Below are positions 1-6,321 of a DNA stretch of 6,321 nt, piece after piece. The notes beneath the pieces are model-generated. The model was given only the letters and a program-made list of their open reading frames with translations. It did not search any database and was not told where the DNA came from. The stretch is from NCBI GenBank assembly GCA_938009335.1, contig CALLHT010000261.1:1-6321 (forward strand). The letters are read 5' to 3'. The stretch comes from an uncultured Rhizobiaceae group bacterium. GTDB taxonomy: Bacteria > Pseudomonadota > Alphaproteobacteria > Rhizobiales > Rhizobiaceae. The first letter of the stretch is position 1. Each line of letters starts with the position of its first letter. The position numbers and the translations under genes are program-made.

Positions 1-1
1 C

Positions 2-2269
2 CGCATCAAGCAGAAACTGGCTTACTATGAAGAAAGAGCAGGCGTGCGCAAAAAACACGAAGCGCCTGTGACCCGTACCGCACATTTCTGTTCTGGCTGC
101 CCGCACAATACGTCTACTAAAGTTCCTGATGGAAGCCGAGCGATGGCAGGCATTGGTTGCCATTTCATGTCGGTTTGGATGGGTCGAAATACTGAAACCT
201 TCTCCCATATGGGCGGCGAGGGCATCAGCTGGACCGGACTGTCACATTTTACCGATGAGAAACACGTTTTCGCTAACCTTGGCGATGGCACCTATTTCCA
301 CTCCGGATACATGGCAATTCGTCAAGCGGTCGCGTCTGGCGCAAATATCACTTATAAAATCCTGTTCAATGATGCGGTTGCAATGACCGGCGGCCAAAAT
401 CATGACGGCCCACTGGATCCTCCCACAATTTCGAAGCAGTTAAAGGCAGAAGGCGTTAAGGAGATTTATCTCGTCTCTGATGAACCTCAGCGCTATTTCA
501 AATCTGAGTTTGCACAGGGAACGGAGATCCGACATCGCGATCACATCGAAGAAGTTCAAAAACATCTTCGTACTGTGAAGGGGTGTACAGCGATCATCTA
601 TGATCAAACCTGCGCTGCAGAACTGCGCCGTCGCCGCAAGCGCGGCATGGCGAAAGACCCCGATAAACGAGCGTTCATCAATCCGCTTGTGTGTGAAGGA
701 TGTGGCGATTGTTCTGTTCAGTCCAATTGCATTTCCATTGAGCCTTTGGAAACAGAATGGGGCCGCAAACGGAAAATCAATCAGTCATCATGCAACAAAG
801 ACTTCTCCTGCGTTGAAGGCTTTTGCCCATCTTTCGTTACCATCGAAGGTGGCTCACTCAAGAAACCGGCACTTCCTGAACTGGATGCATCAGACTTACC
901 TACGCCGACCGTTAAGTCTCTGGACGATATCTACAACGTTGCTATCACCGGCGTTGGAGGCACTGGTGTTTTGACCATCGGCGCGATTTTGGGAATGGCT
1001 GCACACTTGGAAGGAAATGCTGCACTAATGCTCGATATGGCAGGTCTCGCCCAAAAGGGTGGAGCGGTCCTAAGCCATGTTCGCCTCGCAAAAGACCCGA
1101 AACTTGTAACTGCACCGCAGATTGTAACAGGAGAAGCGGACCTTCTGCTTGCCGCAGATACTGTAGTAGCCGCGGCACAAGGGTCGGTTGCCCTGTTCAG
1201 TCCTGAAAACACCCATGCTGTGCTCAACACGCATTTGAGCCCGGTATCAAACTTCATTTTTGACCGTGATTTCGATTTCCGAGAGGTCGGCGTTGTAGAC
1301 ACGATCAAAGAACACGTAAAAGCAGAAACCGAACAGGTGGATTTCACTAAACTGGCCGAAACTGTTTGTGGAGACGCAATCGCAACCAACATCATGATGG
1401 TAGGATACGCTTCACAAAAAGGCCTGCTTCCGATCACTCCACAGGCGATTGAACGAGCGATTGAATTGAATGCAGTAGCCGTTAAAGCCAATAAACTCGC
1501 ATTTGCTTGGGGCCGAAAGTTTGCAGCTGATCCGAACGAAGCAGCAGAACTTTTGAAAAAATCTCAACCAGTCGCCGACGAGCCGGATACACTCGAAGAG
1601 TTAATCGCTAAACGCGCTGAGTTCCTGACAGAGTATCAAGATGCTGAATATGCGAAGTCCTATACAAGCTTTGTTGCGAAGGTCGAAGAGGCAGAAGACA
1701 AACTCGGAAAAAAACGCGACCTGACGAATGCCGTTGCCCGCAATCTGTTCAAACTAATGTCCTACAAAGACGAGTACGAGGTTGCGCGACTTTACACCAA
1801 TGGCGAATTCGAGAAGCAGATTGCAGACACCTTTGAAGGCAATTTTAGAACCAGTTACCACCTCGCTCCACCGATCATCGGATTTGGTAAAAAGCCAAAT
1901 GGCAGACCTAGAAAACGCGCCTTTGGTCCGTGGATGATGAGTGCGTTCCGCCAACTGGCAAAGCTGAAGGGTTTGCGCGGGGGAGCATTTGATGTCTTCG
2001 GTTATACACAAGAACGCAAGATGGAACGTCAACTCATCGAAGATTACCGCTCGATGATCAATGACATCCTGCCAAAACTTTCGGAAGACAATCGTAGTTT
2101 TGCTAATGCATTGGCACGGTTACCAAACGATATTCGTGGGTTCGGTCCAGTGAAAGAGGCATCGGTTAAAAAAGCGGAAGACAGCAAATCTGATTTGATG
2201 GCTCAGTTTCTCAAGCCCGCTGAATCCTCGAATAAGGAAAGTGCGAAATCAGCGGAACCCGCGGAATAA
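2..2269 (+). CDS. Indolepyruvate:ferredoxin oxidoreductase, fused alpha/beta type, C-terminal part
   Basis: The reading frame is open from the first full codon, so the gene begins upstream; the GTG at 44 is just an internal Val codon. Numbering residues from that codon, the TPP-binding domain has the CSGCPH stretch (C16, C19), the HMGGEG segment and a thiamine-diphosphate motif from G80-D81-G82 to N109. A cysteine-rich ferredoxin-like section follows (C217, C220, C223, C229, then C250, C256, C261), suited to Fe-S clusters. A POR-gamma-like domain starts near 297 (GVGGTG at 303-308, AQKGG near 335), and about 517-705 resembles the C-terminal DUF6537 region. The tail is Ser/Glu/Ala/Lys-rich and probably disordered. 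The family oxidatively decarboxylates aryl-pyruvates or other 2-oxoacids to acyl-CoA and reduces ferredoxin in the cytoplasm. Fused members are about 1150 residues, so some 400 N-terminal residues are missing here. Family assignment is firm; the true substrate is uncertain. Confidence 0.9.
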   Translation, partial: RIKQKLAYYEERAGVRKKHEAPVTRTAHFCSGCPHNTSTKVPDGSRAMAGIGCHFMSVWMGRNTETFSHMGGEGISWTGLSHFTDEKHVFANLGDGTYFHSGYMAIRQAVASGANITYKILFNDAVAMTGGQNHDGPLDPPTISKQLKAEGVKEIYLVSDEPQRYFKSEFAQGTEIRHRDHIEEVQKHLRTVKGCTAIIYDQTCAAELRRRRKRGMAKDPDKRAFINPLVCEGCGDCSVQSNCISIEPLETEWGRKRKINQSSCNKDFSCVEGFCPSFVTIEGGSLKKPALPELDASDLPTPTVKSLDDIYNVAITGVGGTGVLTIGAILGMAAHLEGNAALMLDMAGLAQKGGAVLSHVRLAKDPKLVTAPQIVTGEADLLLAADTVVAAAQGSVALFSPENTHAVLNTHLSPVSNFIFDRDFDFREVGVVDTIKEHVKAETEQVDFTKLAETVCGDAIATNIMMVGYASQKGLLPITPQAIERAIELNAVAVKANKLAFAWGRKFAADPNEAAELLKKSQPVADEPDTLEELIAKRAEFLTEYQDAEYAKSYTSFVAKVEEAEDKLGKKRDLTNAVARNLFKLMSYKDEYEVARLYTNGEFEKQIADTFEGNFRTSYHLAPPIIGFGKKPNGRPRKRAFGPWMMSAFRQLAKLKGLRGGAFDVFGYTQERKMERQLIEDYRSMINDILPKLSEDNRSFANALARLPNDIRGFGPVKEASVKKAEDSKSDLMAQFLKPAESSNKESAKSAEPAE

Positions 2270-2301
2270 AAAAACCGACTTGATTTCCAAGCCGGGTTTT
2301 T
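2269..2301. terminator. Bidirectional rho-independent terminator between convergent genes
   Basis: Arms at 2269-2282 and 2288-2301 pair over 14 positions with two mismatches around a five-base loop (ATTTC). The plus strand ends in five Ts. Read on the minus strand, the hairpin is followed by seven Ts, the complement of the A run at 2268-2274. The hairpin therefore suits both the oxidoreductase and the convergent dehydrogenase gene. The left arm begins on the last base of the oxidoreductase stop codon. Confidence 0.8.
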
Positions 2302-2324
2302 GAATTTAGATTTCTAAAGATCGC

Positions 2325-3692
2325 TTATGGCGTCCAGTATTTAAACTGAAGCTTGGCAATCGATTCATCAAACAAGCCACGCAGATCAACAACTGGTGCG
2401 CCGCGCTGAAGAACTGATGCAAGCTTAATCAGGTCGATTTCTTCAACAAAACAATCGTGCTTTGCTGTGACGACCACGGCATCATATGGGCCTTCTGCTT
2501 CGATATCATCGATAACCTTTGCCCCACGACCGCCTTCAAAATGCGTATCATCCGCAATCGGATCATACGAGAAGACATCGGCACCACGCGACCATAGGCT
2601 ATCCATGACTGCGAAAGACTTCGAGTTACGAATATCCGGGCAGTTGTCTTTGAAAGCTCGGCCAAGAACCAGCACGCGCTTACCTTGAAGATTGTGAGCT
2701 TCCTCATCAAGCATCTCATGCACTTTGTCAGAGATGTAGTGAGCCGTACGTTCGTTAACTGCACGGGCAGACGCAACCATTTCCATCGAAAGACCTTGGC
2801 TACGACCTGCATTCAACAAGAAGAATGGATCAACCGAGATACAATGCCCGCCGACAAGGCCCGGGAAATATTTGTGGAAGTTCCACTTTGAACCTGCAGC
2901 TGCAACGACATCAGTGACCTTAATATCCATTGCGTCAAACAATTGCATCATTTCGTTGATCAAAGCGATGTTAACGTCACGCTGTGTATTCTCTAGAATT
3001 TTTGCAGCTTCTGCGACTTTGATAGAAGTTGCTTTGAACAAGCCGGCTTTCACCACACGGCTGTAAAGCACTTCAAGAAAGTCTGTTACCTCTGGAGTTG
3101 AGCCTGCAACGATCTTGGCGATATCACCAACACGGCGCATTTTCTCACCGGGTGAAACACGCTCCGGAGAATACCCAACATAAAAATCCACTCCCTCTTG
3201 CATGCCGGAAACTTCTTCCAGGACAGGAATACATTTGTTTTCTGTTGTTCCCGGATCAACCGTGCTTTCAAATACCACAACACAACCAGGCTTCATGTTT
3301 TGCCCAATTGTTTTTGTCGCGGCAAGAACCGGACGATAGTCCGGGCGATTACCCTGCATTACCGGTGTAGGCACACAAACGACCAGAACGTCAGCATCAC
3401 GCAACGTATTAATGTCGCAAGTGTACTCCATATTTTCTTTGAGAAGCTCATCGCGAGTAGCCATTTCAGTTGGGTCTTCGCCGCGCGTAAGCGCTTCAAC
3501 CCGAGCTTCGTCAATGTCAAATCCAATGGTTCTGGCTGCGTCCGCAAATCCTACCATAAGAGGAAGTCCAACATAGCCTAATCCCAACACGGCTACGACA
3601 GCTGTATCTGGATTTGGAAGTTCTTTTGTTTGGACAAGTTTTAACGGTCCGTTTTGCACGTGTTCACGTGCGATTGGCATCGCGTTATTCAT
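2325..3692 (-). CDS. UDP-N-acetylhexosamine 6-dehydrogenase (nucleotide-sugar dehydrogenase, WbpO/TviB-like)
   Basis: This 455-residue protein is complete and slightly longer than the usual 420-435 because of about 30 extra N-terminal residues. It has an NAD-binding Rossmann domain (G37-L-G-Y-V-G42, acidic D59 ending strand 2), CVPTP at 106-110, ESTV at 142-145 and SPERVSPG at 175-182. The central helix region IKVAEAAK...ENTQRD (224-239) carries the conserved K231 and N235. The catalytic cysteine is C284 in GGHCISVDP, and the C-terminal UDP-sugar domain contains FKDNCPDIRNSK. These enzymes oxidise C6 of a UDP-sugar in two NAD+-dependent steps to a uronic acid. The ENTQRD and PGLVGGHC blocks fit the UDP-GlcNAc/GalNAc group better than UDP-glucose (Ugd) or GDP-mannose (AlgD) dehydrogenases; this is motif recall, not an alignment. 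It is divergent from the polysaccharide synthase gene and probably feeds it. The ATG at 3692 is used; an in-frame ATG at 3680 is possible. Confidence 0.88.
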   Translation of the reverse strand: MNNAMPIAREHVQNGPLKLVQTKELPNPDTAVVAVLGLGYVGLPLMVGFADAARTIGFDIDEARVEALTRGEDPTEMATRDELLKENMEYTCDINTLRDADVLVVCVPTPVMQGNRPDYRPVLAATKTIGQNMKPGCVVVFESTVDPGTTENKCIPVLEEVSGMQEGVDFYVGYSPERVSPGEKMRRVGDIAKIVAGSTPEVTDFLEVLYSRVVKAGLFKATSIKVAEAAKILENTQRDVNIALINEMMQLFDAMDIKVTDVVAAAGSKWNFHKYFPGLVGGHCISVDPFFLLNAGRSQGLSMEMVASARAVNERTAHYISDKVHEMLDEEAHNLQGKRVLVLGRAFKDNCPDIRNSKSFAVMDSLWSRGADVFSYDPIADDTHFEGGRGAKVIDDIEAEGPYDAVVVTAKHDCFVEEIDLIKLASVLQRGAPVVDLRGLFDESIAKLQFKYWTP

Positions 3693-3702
3693 TATGAGTG
3701 CA

Positions 3703-3707
3703 CCCCT
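3703..3707 (-). promoter_or_regulatory. Probable ribosome binding site of the dehydrogenase gene
   Basis: Read on the minus strand, AGGGG lies 10 bases before the ATG at 3692. The spacing is slightly long but usable, and it supports that start over the internal ATG at 3680, which has only A/T- and C-rich sequence before it. Confidence 0.45.
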
Positions 3708-3752
3708 GCTCTTCTTTTTTTATTGCTAGTTGTTTTCCAACCTTGAGAGCTT

Positions 3753-3782
3753 TCTAACGCGAAGAGTGAAACATTCCGTCAA
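3753..3782 (-). promoter_or_regulatory. Candidate promoter for the dehydrogenase gene
   Basis: Minus-strand TTGACG (complement of 3777-3782) matches the sigma70 -35 consensus in five of six bases. Eighteen bases further on is GTTAGA (3753-3758), a poor -10 match. Placement about 60 bases before the start codon is reasonable. Only the -35 is convincing, so this is a weak prediction. Confidence 0.28.
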
Positions 3783-3789
3783 TCGACAC

Positions 3790-3874
3790 GGTAAATTTTG
3801 GGTAATAATTTCCACGACATTTGAAAGACCTAAAAAGGGTTTGTTTACCCTGAGTCACATCAAGATTTTGGTAA
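3790..3874. repeat. Cluster of GGTAA / TTACC motifs
   Basis: GGTAA occurs at 3790-3794, 3801-3805 and 3870-3874, with its complement TTACC at 3845-3849. The first two are direct repeats 11 bases apart, one helical turn, and would present the same DNA face. By simple base-composition expectation fewer than one copy would be seen on both strands of the intergenic region. Binding-site function is inference. Confidence 0.35.
3836..3851. repeat. Short inverted repeat (possible operator)
   Basis: AGGGT at 3836-3840 and ACCCT at 3847-3851 are perfect inverted arms around six bases. The stem is too short and the flank lacks a T run, so this is not a terminator; a protein-binding dyad is possible. 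The inverted arm includes part of one TTACC copy. Confidence 0.3.
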
Positions 3875-3877
3875 CCA
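3869..3877. repeat. Small perfect dyad TGGT-A-ACCA
   Basis: Four-base arms around a central A form a compact palindrome about 110 bases before the synthase start. Chance occurrence is quite possible; it is listed because it coincides with one GGTAA copy in the divergent control region. Confidence 0.22.
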
Positions 3878-3922
3878 GTTTTGTTAGCCAGCTTTTAGGT
3901 CCGCACATATAGGTTGATCGAC

Positions 3923-3944
3923 GGGACGCTGATAACGGGGACGC
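3923..3944 (+). repeat. Direct repeat GGGACGC before the synthase gene
   Basis: GGGACGC occurs at 3923-3929 and 3938-3944, 15 bases apart start to start, each preceded by ACG. It lies 43-64 bases before the chosen synthase ATG, in the likely promoter-proximal or 5' untranslated segment. It could be a regulator site or chance. Confidence 0.3.
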
Positions 3945-3973
3945 AAAACCGTGATCAGTCATGCATATAAAAA

Positions 3974-3980
3974 GAAAGAG
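3974..3980 (+). promoter_or_regulatory. Ribosome binding site deciding the synthase start
   Basis: The purine tract GAAAGAG ends six bases before the ATG at 3987, a suitable Shine-Dalgarno position. It favours ATG 3987 over the in-frame GTG at 3951. Confidence 0.5.
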
Positions 3981-3986
3981 AATCGC

Positions 3987-5204
3987 ATGATTGGCCTAGC
4001 GGCACTGGAATGGCTTTTCGCCATTTTGGTATTAATCATATTTACGAACAGATATCTGTTCGGATCCATTCTTCGCATGCTGGACAAGCGTACGAAAACG
4101 GATTTTGGCACGGAGCCTGAGACATGGCCCTCTGTGACGATCGTTACCCCTGTATATAATGAAGGCCCAACGGTCATTAATACAGCGGACAGTTTCGCCA
4201 AACTCGATTATCCAAAAGACAAATTGAAAGTAATCTTCGTAGACGATGTTTCTACGGACGATACATACGAGCATCTTCTGACAGCACAGAAAAATCATCC
4301 ATGGATGCGTGTTGATCGCAATCCACATAACATGGGTAAGCGCCTTGGTATCAAGCGTGCAGTTCTGACTGTTGACACTGATCTGGTTATGTCTGTGGAT
4401 TCAGACGTGATTGTTGAACGTGACGCCCTTCGCAACATGGTGAAGCACATGCATTCAACCGGCGTTGATGCGGTAGGCGGCTGCGTGTTCGTATCAAATG
4501 CAGATGAGAACTGGCTAACCCGTATGCAAGCAGTGAAATACTGGGTTGGATATATGTTCCTTAAGAACGTAGAGAACTCATTTAATCACGTTATGTGCCT
4601 GTCTGGTTGTTTGACCGTATACAAAAGGGAAGCGCTTCTTGCAGTTGATGAAGACGTTGCTGATCGCCGCTTCTTAGGCGATGAGGTTAAGTATGGCGAA
4701 GATCGTTACCTCACACGCAAGCTCGTTGAGCGCGGTTACAAAACCCGCCTAACGTTTGATGCGCAGTGCTACACAAAAGCGCCGGCAACCTTTGCAAACT
4801 ATCTTTCACAGCAATTGCGCTGGCGTCGGTCAAACATGATCGACTTGATCACCGCAATTCCAAACATCAATAAGTTCAACACCTATGTTGCGATCCATTA
4901 CATCTCTATGGGCATGTTGTTGTTGTTCTATCCATTGGTGCTTTTGGCTGAATTCATCCGCCTTGGCTTCATGATTCCGTTCATCTTACACGCTCTGCTG
5001 GCATCTTGCTTCGGTGTTGCATACGAATTGAACAAGCACAAAGTTCCGGAAATGGCGCGCACAAGCGGCATCTGGTTCATGGCGATGGCACTGATCTTCC
5101 CGATCGTTTACCTGACCATGAACCCGCTTGCCCTTGCAACACTTGGAACAACATCGTGGGAAACCCGTGGCGCCAAAAAGAAAAAAGTACAGGCTTCCGC
5201 ATGA
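3987..5204 (+). CDS. Processive family 2 glycosyltransferase (hyaluronan/chitin-synthase-like polysaccharide synthase)
   Basis: This complete 405-residue inner-membrane synthase begins with a membrane helix (about 3-25). Its cytoplasmic GT-A domain has PSVTIVTPVYNEG near 48-60, D86-D87 in the UDP-binding loop, D138-S-D140 (DXD, metal/UDP binding), the catalytic-base motif G237-E238-D239-R and QQLRW at 275-279 (QxxRW), which marks processive enzymes. About three C-terminal membrane segments follow (roughly 300-390), then SWETRG and a Lys-rich tail; an aromatic-x-TRG block there is familiar from synthases of this type. Such enzymes extend a beta-linked chain from UDP-sugars and extrude it through their own membrane channel. 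ATG 3987 is preferred because it has a Shine-Dalgarno sequence and starts directly at the membrane helix; GTG 3951 would add 12 residues. The divergent dehydrogenase and the ATGA-overlapping next gene point to an exopolysaccharide containing a uronic acid. NodC-, HAS- or PgaC-like specificity cannot be told apart here, and the sequence is not close to Alg8. Confidence 0.87.
   Translation: MIGLAALEWLFAILVLIIFTNRYLFGSILRMLDKRTKTDFGTEPETWPSVTIVTPVYNEGPTVINTADSFAKLDYPKDKLKVIFVDDVSTDDTYEHLLTAQKNHPWMRVDRNPHNMGKRLGIKRAVLTVDTDLVMSVDSDVIVERDALRNMVKHMHSTGVDAVGGCVFVSNADENWLTRMQAVKYWVGYMFLKNVENSFNHVMCLSGCLTVYKREALLAVDEDVADRRFLGDEVKYGEDRYLTRKLVERGYKTRLTFDAQCYTKAPATFANYLSQQLRWRRSNMIDLITAIPNINKFNTYVAIHYISMGMLLLFYPLVLLAEFIRLGFMIPFILHALLASCFGVAYELNKHKVPEMARTSGIWFMAMALIFPIVYLTMNPLALATLGTTSWETRGAKKKKVQASA
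5201..5204 (+). other. ATGA start/stop overlap coupling synthase and fusion-protein genes
   Basis: The TGA of the synthase (5202-5204) overlaps the ATG of the next gene (5201-5203). Only a partial Shine-Dalgarno (AGG at 5191-5193, seven bases upstream) precedes it, so reinitiation by terminating ribosomes is likely. This predicts matched production of the two proteins. Confidence 0.8.
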
Positions 5205-6321
5205 CCATCAAATTGGTGCATACGGAAAACGCCCCGGTAGAGCAAGCACAGCGGACACGGATCCTTGTCATGGGTCAAGCCGCGCGTGGACTGGCAGCAG
5301 CATTGTTGCGACTTCGCAGCACTGCAGAGATTTGCGCAGCGGACAATGGTGCAGAAGCGCTAGAATTTTTACGCTCAGGTGAGTTTGATCATGTTCTGGT
5401 CGACAACCGGGAAGATGGTGCGCTGGCACTAACAATTCCTGCACTTGCACGCGTAAACACAATCGGCAAACTGACAATTCTTGCTGGCCCACAATCAGCA
5501 GAAACCATCTTGGCTATTCCAGGTGTCGATGATGTTATTCAGTCGCCTTACAATCCAATTGAAATTGCAAAATCACTGGGTGTTGATGTTGTCGATAGCA
5601 GAACGCAAGAGCACGAGGAAGCAAACCTCGGTCGCCGCGAAAGTGATCTTGAAACACCGCAGATCCACGGGGAGGTGGAAAGAGCCAGCGTAGACATGAG
5701 TGAGGAAGAAGACACGCGTCCCGTCTTCATGCAAGCTTTGTCTGCGCTGGCTCGTTTTATTCCTGGCCTTACACCGGTTCTCTCGCTGATCTACAAGAAC
5801 ACCGCTTTGACGCTACTGGCTGCTTTGTTCCTGGCCTTCATCAGTTATGGCGTAATGATTGCCTATTTCCTTATCGCAAGTGATTGGTCTACCCCGCTGC
5901 AGTTGCAACGCGGGCATGAGACAGTCATTAAGGCCGAACGTGAGCGTGGCGAGCTCCAGGTCAAACGCAACCTTGTCCTTCAACAAATGGCCGACGCAGA
6001 AGGTAAAGAGGAACGCGCGCAAAAAGATATGGAACGCGCTTTGGTTCTGTCACAGATTGTAAGTTCTACGCTTGATCAGGAAATCGAGAATCAGAAAGAT
6101 CAGGATGTTCTGATTGAAGACGATCTGAGAGCACTTGAAAATGTATTGAGCAGCTACGGCAGCAAGGCAAGCCGCCAAGCAGAGCGCAACAGGCTTCGTT
6201 CCGCGTTTAAGCGCCGTATCATCACACGTCGTACATTCCAGAACTCGATGTTGAACTTGTCTGAGATCGAAGAGAATATCGTCAACCTGAATGAGCGCAT
6301 CTCAAGGAAACGCAGCGAACA
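5201..6321 (+). CDS. Receiver-like/TM/coiled-coil membrane-fusion-type polysaccharide secretion protein, N-terminal part
   Basis: The frame is open from ATG 5201 for 373 codons and leaves the window unfinished. Residues about 19-127 alternate strands and helices like a response-regulator receiver: RILVMG, then DHVLVDNREDG with D68 at the phospho-acceptor position, and DDVIQSPYNP at the end. The acidic pair after strand 1 is missing (G25-Q26) and the usual Lys before the final Pro is Ser115, so it is probably a pseudo-receiver. An acidic, polar linker covers about 128-172. One membrane helix lies at about 201-226, putting the first domain in the cytoplasm. From about 234 the chain is heptad-rich coiled coil, with RRIITRRTF at 338-346 resembling the hairpin tip of HlyD-type membrane fusion proteins; the returning helix starts at the window edge. 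Beta-barrel and lipoyl-like parts would be expected beyond it. Overlap with the synthase suggests they form a complex. The role is inferred from architecture and context; I cannot name the family with certainty. Confidence 0.72.
   Translation, partial: MTIKLVHTENAPVEQAQRTRILVMGQAARGLAAALLRLRSTAEICAADNGAEALEFLRSGEFDHVLVDNREDGALALTIPALARVNTIGKLTILAGPQSAETILAIPGVDDVIQSPYNPIEIAKSLGVDVVDSRTQEHEEANLGRRESDLETPQIHGEVERASVDMSEEEDTRPVFMQALSALARFIPGLTPVLSLIYKNTALTLLAALFLAFISYGVMIAYFLIASDWSTPLQLQRGHETVIKAERERGELQVKRNLVLQQMADAEGKEERAQKDMERALVLSQIVSSTLDQEIENQKDQDVLIEDDLRALENVLSSYGSKASRQAERNRLRSAFKRRIITRRTFQNSMLNLSEIEENIVNLNERISRKRSE

Larger units (their letters stand above)
3693..3986. promoter_or_regulatory. 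Divergent intergenic region controlling the polysaccharide genes
   Basis: This 294-base stretch separates the start codons of the divergent dehydrogenase and synthase genes and must hold both promoters. No convincing gene was found in it: the 60-codon frame at 3730-3912 has no clear ribosome site and a sequence unlike any protein known to me. It is more A/T-rich than the genes and carries four copies of GGTAA or its complement, two short inverted repeats and a direct repeat just before the synthase. A possible plus-strand -35 (TTGTTA, 3881-3886) has no good -10 partner, so the synthase promoter may need an activator or another sigma factor. Confidence 0.6.

Noticed and set aside
931..1491. 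186-codon minus-strand open frame
   Set aside because: It lies wholly inside the oxidoreductase gene, whose plus-strand product has clear family motifs throughout; the minus-strand translation is low-complexity Ser/Ala/Thr-rich, as expected of an antisense shadow.
2..2269. Unusual biology in the fused oxidoreductase
   Set aside because: All visible motifs (TPP, cysteine clusters, gamma domain, C-terminal region) are intact and the fusion is a known long form in proteobacteria.
3837..3850. GGGT-TTGTTT-ACCC hairpin as a terminator
   Set aside because: The stem is only five pairs with no following T tract, and no gene ends upstream on either strand.
3730..3912. 60-codon plus-strand frame in the divergent intergenic region
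   Set aside because: It has no good ribosome binding site, no recognisable domain and overlaps the likely promoters; random frames of this size are expected.
3951..3986. GTG at 3951 as the synthase start
   Set aside because: It would add a Lys-rich 12-residue leader before the membrane helix; ATG 3987 has a better placed Shine-Dalgarno sequence. It remains possible.
5128..5382. 84-codon frame across the synthase/fusion-protein junction
   Set aside because: Both overlapping genes are strongly supported in other frames, and this translation is rich in Arg, Ser and Cys with no fold-like pattern.
5633..5714. Possible PilZ motif (RR near residue 145 and DMSEEE at 165-170) in the fusion-type protein
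   Set aside because: The RxxxR spacing is absent, the final Gly of the D/NxSxxG motif is missing, and only about 30 residues remain before the membrane helix, too few for a PilZ barrel.

Overview
The window looks like chromosomal DNA of a Gram-negative proteobacterium of moderate G+C content (roughly half, judged by eye). An alphaproteobacterium is the best guess, from the long fused indolepyruvate:ferredoxin oxidoreductase and the style of the polysaccharide genes. No rRNA, marker gene or plasmid/phage gene is present to prove it. Gene density is high, and no tRNA, IS element, CRISPR array or prophage gene was seen.

Layout: (1) 2-2269, plus strand: C-terminal part (755 codons) of a fused 2-oxoacid (indolepyruvate-type) ferredoxin oxidoreductase, a central-metabolism gene apparently unrelated to its neighbours. 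(2) 2269-2301: a hairpin with A and T tracts on both sides that can terminate transcription from both directions. (3) 2325-3692, minus strand: a complete nucleotide-sugar 6-dehydrogenase of the UDP-HexNAc (WbpO/TviB-like) type. (4) 3693-3986: a 294-base divergent intergenic region with short repeats and candidate control sites. (5) 3987-5204, plus strand: a complete processive family-2 glycosyltransferase resembling hyaluronan/chitin-type synthases. (6) 5201-6321, plus strand: the first 373 codons of a protein with a degenerate receiver-like cytoplasmic domain, one membrane helix and a long periplasmic coiled coil. It overlaps the synthase by ATGA and runs off the window.

The second half reads as the start of a synthase-dependent exopolysaccharide locus. 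The dehydrogenase would make a UDP-hexosaminuronic acid, the membrane synthase would polymerise and translocate the chain, and the coupled membrane-fusion-like protein would link the synthase to the periplasm. Its plan resembles alginate Alg8-Alg44, but a receiver-like domain sits where Alg44 has its c-di-GMP-binding PilZ domain, and the precursor enzyme is not an AlgD-type GDP-mannose dehydrogenase. This combination is the most interesting thing in the window. The polymer and the signal that controls it are unknown from this sequence.
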